Below are positions 58,051-64,000 of a DNA stretch of 64,000 bases, one piece after another. The stretch's first letter is position 1; every line of letters begins with the position of its first letter. The DNA comes from Mastigias papua (Eukaryota > Cnidaria > Scyphozoa > Rhizostomeae > Mastigiidae): positions 3,861,602-3,925,601 of the forward strand of contig OZ025279.1 of the NCBI GenBank assembly GCA_964019165.1, read 5' to 3'. The notes under the pieces are model-generated. The model did no database searches. It was not told where the DNA came from and saw only the letters and a program-made list of their open reading frames with translations. Position numbers and translations under genes: made by a program.

Positions 58051-60064
58051 AAGCTTTTACATGCGTTTTAGCCGCTTCCTAAAACGATATAGTGTCGGCA
58101 GCTCATGCATTTTGGTAAGGTGCATCATCCCATAGCTTGACAGATGAGCAATAACAGCCTTTCTTTGCTCAGTACCGTATTTAAGGCTTTGGAGATCTTT
58201 ACAGTGTCTCGTATTGTAGGTCGAGTGAACAGATCTCGTTTGGAATTTACCCCGTAGGCTTTCTGGGCATACGTTGTTCATGATCTTGTAGGTCATCGAA
58301 TTACGATCGTAACGGAAAAGCTCTTCTACGTGTAACCAGGAAGCTGACTAGTTATCTTCAAGTCTTGCATTTGCCATTATTGAGCACGCCCTGTCTTGAA
58401 GGCGTTAGAGAGCAGCTAATTCTGCTTTTGACACACTACTCCAGATAAAATTTGCAATGCGCAGGTGACTGTCAATTAATGCATAATACACTTTACACAG
58501 TTCAGGCTGTGGAATAAATTTTTCAATTTTTTCTACAGCTGCAAGACTCTCCTCATGACGCCTTGGTGCGCTTACACCGTTTTTCCAATTTAGTTTTTCA
58601 TCAACTGTCACTTCGAAAGACTATGTCTTATCCACTTTCTTTATATCAGAGTTATCTAGTTGCAGCAGTTCTGGAAGATTTAGAGTTTTGGTTTTTTAGC
58701 GGATGCCTTATATCTATGAATTCAGTTTCTTAGGATTGAGGTTAAGCTTGCTCACTCTCATCTACTCGGTGAATTTGGAAAGCTCTTGATGTGCATCCTC
58801 AACCAGTTTAACTGGATAACTCGATGCATTCGTTATGTTGGTGTCGTCAGCATAGATGCTTGACAGGGAGAATTTTAGGCACTTTTCCAAATCATTCAAT
58901 TAAATGATGAAAAGAAGAGAGCCTATACAAGATCATTGAGGAATACCGCAGGTTACCTCAGTGGCTTTTGAATGCTGACCGGTTAGAGAGCAGAACTGCT
59001 TTATATTATTTTGGTAGGATTCAAACCAATCCCCAGCTTTACCTCTTATTCGACAGGCAAGTAACATTGCTAAGTAAATAACATGATCAACTGTATCATT
59101 AGCTTTGTTTAGGTCGAGACAAATAGTAAGATTGATCATACTCTCATCCATGTTCTCGTACCAGAAGTCTGTGCTGCTTATGAGTGGCTTTACTGTCGAG
59201 TATACCTTGCAAAATGCTACATGGTTGCATGCAATACCCTCACTAATTTCGAGAAATCCACACACCTGATCGTATGCTAGCCTCTCTAATTATCTTGAAA
59301 ACACTGATAATACAGGAATGGGCTTGTAGTTTTTCTAGATCTGTTATTGGGCCCGACTTGCAAATTTGAATGAGTCTAGCGAATTCCAAATGTCTTGGCA
59401 AACACCTTTTACAAGTCAGCATAAGGGGGTGAGATGAATTCACTCGCATCTTTTGCCAAAGTTACGGCAACTTTGTCAGGACCAGACGCTTTGCCGTTCT
59501 TTAGCTGATTGATAGCATTCGTTACATGTGTTTTGTGGACTGTTTTAAATGACATTTCGTTGTTAACTGGTATGATGTGCAACAAGCAATTTTATTGTTT
59601 AGCCTCGTTTGAACGCGTTGTGCGGGCATTGGTCGAACAGAGGCAAAATCACAGATTAATATCCCGTTGGTTGGTATAAGCTGGCCACATTTCAGGACAT
59701 TTTGACGCCATTTTATAAAGTCTGTCCCTAGTCTCCATCGACTTTCTGAGATTTGGAGTTAATTTCGGGGCAAATTTTAACCTTACTCTTCCTTTCTTAA
59801 ATGGGGCATGCATATTTAAAAGCAATTCAAAAATCTCCTGTGTCAGCCATAGTAGGCTGATCATTAGCAAAGGGGGCAAGGAAGGTGTCCTAATATATTT
59901 GCTGTCAGTCGTGTTGGACAAACCTTGTCGTAATTCTTCATTGTACAAGATTCGATCATTTCTGGCATTGCTCTATTTTCCTTTAGTCGCCAGGCATTTA
60001 CCTTCCCTACTCCGTACACAGAATAGTGGTCTAACATCCTTGGTTCAAGGATGTCTGCCTCCAA
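58051..60064 (-). pseudogene. Degraded LINE, same family as the LINE at 62.5 kb
   Basis: Minus strand. Endonuclease end (60064-59864, EPRMLDHYSVYGVGKVNAW), linker MHAPFKKGRVRLKFAPKLTP and SMETRDRLYKMASKCPEMW, then RT pieces TICLDLNKANDTVDHVIYLA, GDWFESYQNNIKQFCSLTG, EVTCGIPQ (stop follows), a SSIYADDTN motif near 58860 and the C-terminus MTYKIMNNV to FRKRLKRM at 58057. Each block resembles the intact LINE at 62545, with an internal deletion near 59600 and many stops. Confidence 0.85.
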
Positions 60065-60189
60065 ATTATATTTTGAACTTAGGTGGCCAAATGAACTGCG
60101 AGTGACTTGCTTACTTTTTGTTCACCCTTACTTGTTATTGCGACTCTCGTGTACTAATGATTAATTGCTCAATTTGAAATTCTGAACAT

Positions 60190-61210
60190 ACAATTCCGAA
60201 AGCTTCGTGGAAAAGTGGTTGAGCAGAAGATGTCAGACTTTCCTGAAGACAGGTTAAAATGTTGCCTGCCATTTACGTACTGTGCTGTCGATTATTTCGG
60301 ACCATTCATGATCAAAGAAGGACGCAAAATGCTCAAACATTATGGAGTCCTGTTCACCTGTATGTCATCAAGGGCAATCCATCTGGAGACTGCAACGTCA
60401 CTTGAAACAGATGCCTTTCTGAACGCTCTAAGGCGCTTCCTTAGTCATAGAGGACCAGTCCAGCAATCAAGGGAAAATTTTGTTGGAGCGCATAGAGAAT
60501 TGCAAGAAGCTCTCATTGAGATGGACACTAATACCATCAAGTATGAATTAAACAAATTGCAATGCGATTGGGTCACTTTCAAAATGAATGTGCCGGCTGC
60601 CAGTCATATGGGAGGTGTATGGGAGAGGCAGATCAGGACAGTTCGATCAGTTCTGTCATACCTCCTCCTGAGCAATGGAACCCAACTTGATGATGATTCC
60701 CTGCGAACGCTGATGTGTGAAGCAGAGTCAATAGTTAATTGCCGCCCCCTTACTGTCAATCACCTTGCAGGTCATAATTCACTAGAACCGTTGACACCCA
60801 ATCACATACTGACTATGAAGTCAAAGGCCCTTCTACCTCCTCCTTGAATATTCGAAGAACCAGATATCTATGCCCGAAAGCGCTGGAAGCGTGTCCAGTG
60901 TTTATCCAACCAATTCTAGATGCGTTGGCGCAAAGAGTACATGCTGAGTCTACAAGAAAGAAATAAGTGGACCCATCCTCATAGGAATCTGTAGATTGAT
61001 GACATCGTCCTCATTAAAGATGAGAACCTTCCGCTTAATGTGTGGCCACTAGCACGTGTATCAGAAGTATTCTTAAGTAGCGATGGCAAGGTGCGCAAGG
61101 TCAAGGTAGTTCTTGCTGATAGCCACTTGGACAAGCATGGTAAGAGGACGACAATGGCGCGTTATTTGGAGCGCCCTGTACAGAAACTTATCTTGTTGAT
61201 GTCGGCGTAA
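60190..61210 (+). pseudogene. BEL/Pao integrase and C-terminus
   Basis: Plus strand. KLRGKVVEQKMSDFPEDRLK and YCAVDYFGPFMIKEGRK give the first catalytic Asp. The second motif, normally S-D-x-G-T-N-F-V-G-A, reads QQSRENFVGA, so that Asp is missing. PAASHMGGVWERQIRTVRS keeps the Glu. The frame has a stop at 60847, then in-frame pieces RKRWKRVQCLSNQF and DDIVLIKDENLPLNVWPLAR complete the BEL C-terminal domain. No RT precedes it. Confidence 0.88.
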
Positions 61211-61363
61211 GATGGTTATCGGTGAAATCCCCACCGAGAAAGCCATACAAGGACTGTAAGTTTGATTTCCATGATAATACAATATAAACATCACTACACA
61301 TTACTCATAATTAGTTACAGTATAACAGTGATTAGTGAAATATATTGATATTTCAGGGGAGCC

Positions 61364-62260
61364 ATGTTAAGAATGTGGACTTGAGGCTCTCCTGCTAAGC
61401 AATGTTTATTTACTATTTTACCATTGATGGTTTCTAATCTGTTATAATTAACTAAGTTTATGCAGGCTCCGAGTGAATGCTAGGGTAGTTGTTAGCGACT
61501 TTAGTTGGTCTTGGTTGCTGGACGAGTTAAGATTGATGTAAATACAAGTTTAAACCATTCGCAGAAGTTAGTTACCCTTGCAAGGGCAAAAGGCCATGGT
61601 CCTATAGGGTGCAAGCCGGGACCGATGTGTAAGTACCACTTTTGGTTCTACTCTGTTATAGTTAGTTTTCTTTTGTATCGGGCGTTATAAATTTCGTTTC
61701 TTATACACCTGCGCCCGCATACTTAGTCTTACGCACAGTCCATGCAGCCCCTTGGTATCTCCATTGCTTTATGTAATATTTATCTATGTAGCTTAGCCTG
61801 TGCATACTTAGTTCTCCCTGTGTTAAGTGTTTATTTGCCTTTACAAAGTATTGCTATAGGCCGTTCTGTAGTTTTACTTGACTCATAATGCCATATCTGC
61901 AAGCACATTCGTATCATCGCTACACTATTGTAAGCACGTTTAGGTAATTGTTTTGTTGTTATTTGAGTGTTTAATCATCATTATATAGTTGCTAGCATAA
62001 GTTTGGTCTTAGTTTATAACTTTTAGAACCTTGCTTGCTAGGATGTATCACTTCAAAACTATGATCGGAATGCATATCATTTGCTTCGGTATCCTGTATC
62101 TGCTAATCCCCTATCACTTTGCTATTATTTTACTTGATGTATTGCTTTTATTTTCGTTTGATTATCGTCAATAAAATCACCGCTGGATATAGTTGATTTT
62201 CTGGCCGCGATTCCTGACTTTATTCGATCAGTAAAGCATTCCCGTGTGCAAAGTTTGCCG
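61364..62260 (+). repeat. Candidate BEL 3' LTR
   Basis: After the integrase frame comes a purine-rich AGGGGAGCCA followed by TGTTAAGAATGTGGAC, a BEL-type LTR start. An AATAAA-like signal (CAATAAAATCACC) lies near 62170. The 3' border near CCCGTGTGCA (about 62260) is a guess, as no second LTR is present. Confidence 0.45.
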
Positions 62261-62365
62261 CGAGCAGTTGTCTAGACAAAATTAAGCGCTCTTCAACATT
62301 TGCCGCAAGCTAGGCGCAACACCATAAAACAACGAAGTAGAAGATAAGGTCATGGCACATTCAAA

Positions 62366-62472
62366 TTTCCTCAGAATACGCCCTCGCATGAGTGCCTCTC
62401 CACTTTATTTACCCTTTCCGTGCCCTCAAGCCCTGTTCCCTTTATTTCCAGGGGACATATTCTGAGGAAATT
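62366..62472. repeat. 107-bp foldback
   Basis: AATTTCCTCAGAATA (62366-62380) is perfectly inverted at 62458-62472 around a 77-bp pyrimidine-rich spacer. It lies just before the LINE coding region. Confidence 0.7.
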
Positions 62473-62544
62473 CTATGATGTCTTCTTTGCTGTCTTGTGA
62501 TACTCCTTGACCCTCTTTCCAGTGATCCATCTGGTATGGCGAAC

Positions 62545-64000
62545 ACATTTCAGGAAATTCTTGAGTCAATCGTGAATGTTCACGCTCCAATAAAAAGGAG
62601 AAGAATCCGGTCCGAGTTTTCACCCTGGCTTACCCCGAGTATTAGGAAATCGATGGCAACCCGGGATAGGCTGAAGAAAATAGCAACTAAGAATCCTGAA
62701 ATGTGGTCTCTCTATACCAAACAACGTAATAGAGTAACAAAAGAAATTAGAAACTCTATACAGGATCACTATAAAGCTTTAATCAATGAAAGGAATGGGG
62801 ACCCGAAAAAAATGTGGAAGACAATAAATCGTGTCTTGGAAAAAGATGTTAAATCCACAAACCTCTCTGCCATTGAAAGTGAAGGCAAAACTTTGACCAA
62901 AGAATATGATATGCTTGAGGCTCTTAACCGTCACTTTGTTTCAGTTGGACCTGATCTTGCAAAACAGATTACGTCCATCTCTGATGATAACTGCCTGAAG
63001 CATATCATTCCAGAAAACAGAGGAATGCTTTTTCAAACAGTAGATGAGGAATATGTCTTGAATGCAATAAATCGGCTAGAGAAAGGAAAAGCATCCGGTC
63101 CCGATAAGGTAACGATAACGTTGGTAAAAGACGCGACCATTTCCATCGCTTATCCTCTCATGATGATTTATAATGCATCACCTATGAATGGCATCTTTCC
63201 AGATGTTTGGAAACTAGCGAGAGTCACCCCTATTTACAAATCGGGCCCTAAAACTGATACAAACAATTACCGGCCCATATCTGTAATTTCTGTGTTCTCG
63301 AGGATGTTAGAGGGGCTTACGCACGACCAGCTGTTTGAATTTCTCAAAACAAACAAACGATTAACGAGCAACCAAGCAGCTTTTCGCAAGCATTACTCCA
63401 CAATAACCTCGCTGGTGGGCAGCACTGACTATTGGTATGAGAGCATAGATCACAGCAAAGTCAACCTTACTGTATTCCTTGACCTAAAGAAAGCTTTCGA
63501 CACGGTCGACCATAGCGTATTAATGAAAAAATTGCGCGCGTATGGGGTAAGAAGCAAGCCTGGGGAGTGGTTTGAATCCTACCTAACAAACAGAAAGCAA
63601 TTTTGCTCTCTAAATGGTTTGCATTCAAAAGCCAGAAAGGTTACCTGTGGCATACCACAAGGGTCATGCCTAGGCCCTCTTCTTTTCATCATTTATTTGA
63701 ATGATCTTGAAGAGTGCTTGCAATCCTCACGAGCTAGCATTTATGCTGATGACAGTAGTTTGACAATTGCTTCTAGTGATCCAGTAAAATTGGTCGACGA
63801 TGCACACCATGAGCTGCTCAATATCTCAGAGTGGATGAGAGTTGATAAACTAAGTCCTAATTCCAAAAAAACTGAATTCATGGTAATAGGACACCCACTC
63901 AAGACTAAGAATCTCGACCTTCCACAGGCTCTAACGCTGGATGGTTCGGATATAAAAAAGGTAGATCACGTGAGGTCCCTAGGCATCATTATTGACGAAA
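62545..64000 (+). CDS. LINE reverse transcriptase ORF, open to the window end
   Basis: From an ATG at 62558 the frame stays open for about 480 codons and leaves the window. In order: linker IVNVHAPIKRRRIRSEFSPW, RDRLKKIATKNPEMWSLY, palm motifs LARVTPIYKSGPKTDTNNYR, FLDLKKAFDTVDHSVLM, CGIPQGSCLGPLLFIIYLND and the catalytic ASIYADDSS, then KTEFMVIGHPLK and VRSLGIIIDE. All RT motifs are intact. The upstream endonuclease is missing (stops before 62480), so it is 5' truncated. It is a CR1/L2-group non-LTR element copying its own RNA at a nicked target. Frame integrity suggests recent insertion. Confidence 0.9.

Overview
The window is eukaryotic (animal) genomic DNA. It shows spliced exons with GT/AG borders, kilobase-scale introns, AT-rich intergenic sequence, long (TA)n, (GT)n and (CT)n microsatellites, and a dense, nested set of retrotransposons and DNA transposons. 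The mix of elements (GIY-YIG Penelope-like elements with hammerhead ribozymes, CR1/L2-like LINEs, restriction-endonuclease-type LINEs, BEL/Pao and Gypsy elements, and a THAP-domain repeat gene) fits an aquatic invertebrate, most likely a cnidarian. That taxonomic call is inference, not proof. A 200-base N run (27040-27239) marks an assembly gap.

Two host genes can be supported. On the + strand, from about 1.2 to 21.3 kb, lie six exons of a centrosomal CEP78 orthologue. Five are leucine-rich-repeat or adjoining exons with matching intron phases; the sixth is a probable coiled-coil exon. Its first visible intron is 11 kb and holds, in antisense, a decayed THAP/DDE-like gene (8.9-4.3 kb) and a CR1-like LINE interrupted by a SINE. 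The intron before the 19650 exon holds a TA-flanked inverted-repeat DNA transposon that was itself split by a 5.2-kb Gypsy element with 143-bp LTRs. On the - strand, between 56.8 and 52.7 kb, is the 3' end of an unrecognised gene with four phase-compatible exons and a stop codon.

From 22 to 29.8 kb is a Penelope-like element (PLE) cluster: at least four copies or fragments, one with a long intact RT plus GIY-YIG frame (25.3-26.8 kb), an almost perfect 597-bp-arm palindrome (23.8-25.1 kb), and long (TA)n tracts. Five type-I hammerhead ribozymes can be folded here, and a sixth lies in a PLE tail at 51.9 kb. This is the most interesting system in the window.

From 30.7 to 50.5 kb is a TE graveyard: a LINE ORF1 with an SGNH-hydrolase domain, a half mariner, a CR1/L2-like LINE, two adjacent restriction-endonuclease LINEs (one inside a BEL/Pao element and itself carrying a solo-LTR-like insertion), the BEL gag-pro-RT region with a 51-bp tandem repeat in gag, and a LINE carrying a Harbinger-type MITE. 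From 50.5 to 64 kb are another MITE, the PLE tail, a 368-bp (CT)n tract, a hAT remnant, a degraded LINE, a BEL integrase with a candidate 3' LTR, and a LINE whose RT frame is open to the window end.

Apart from the host genes, the RT/GIY-YIG ORF at 25.3 kb and the LINE at 62.5 kb, most coding sequence is broken by stops or frameshifts.
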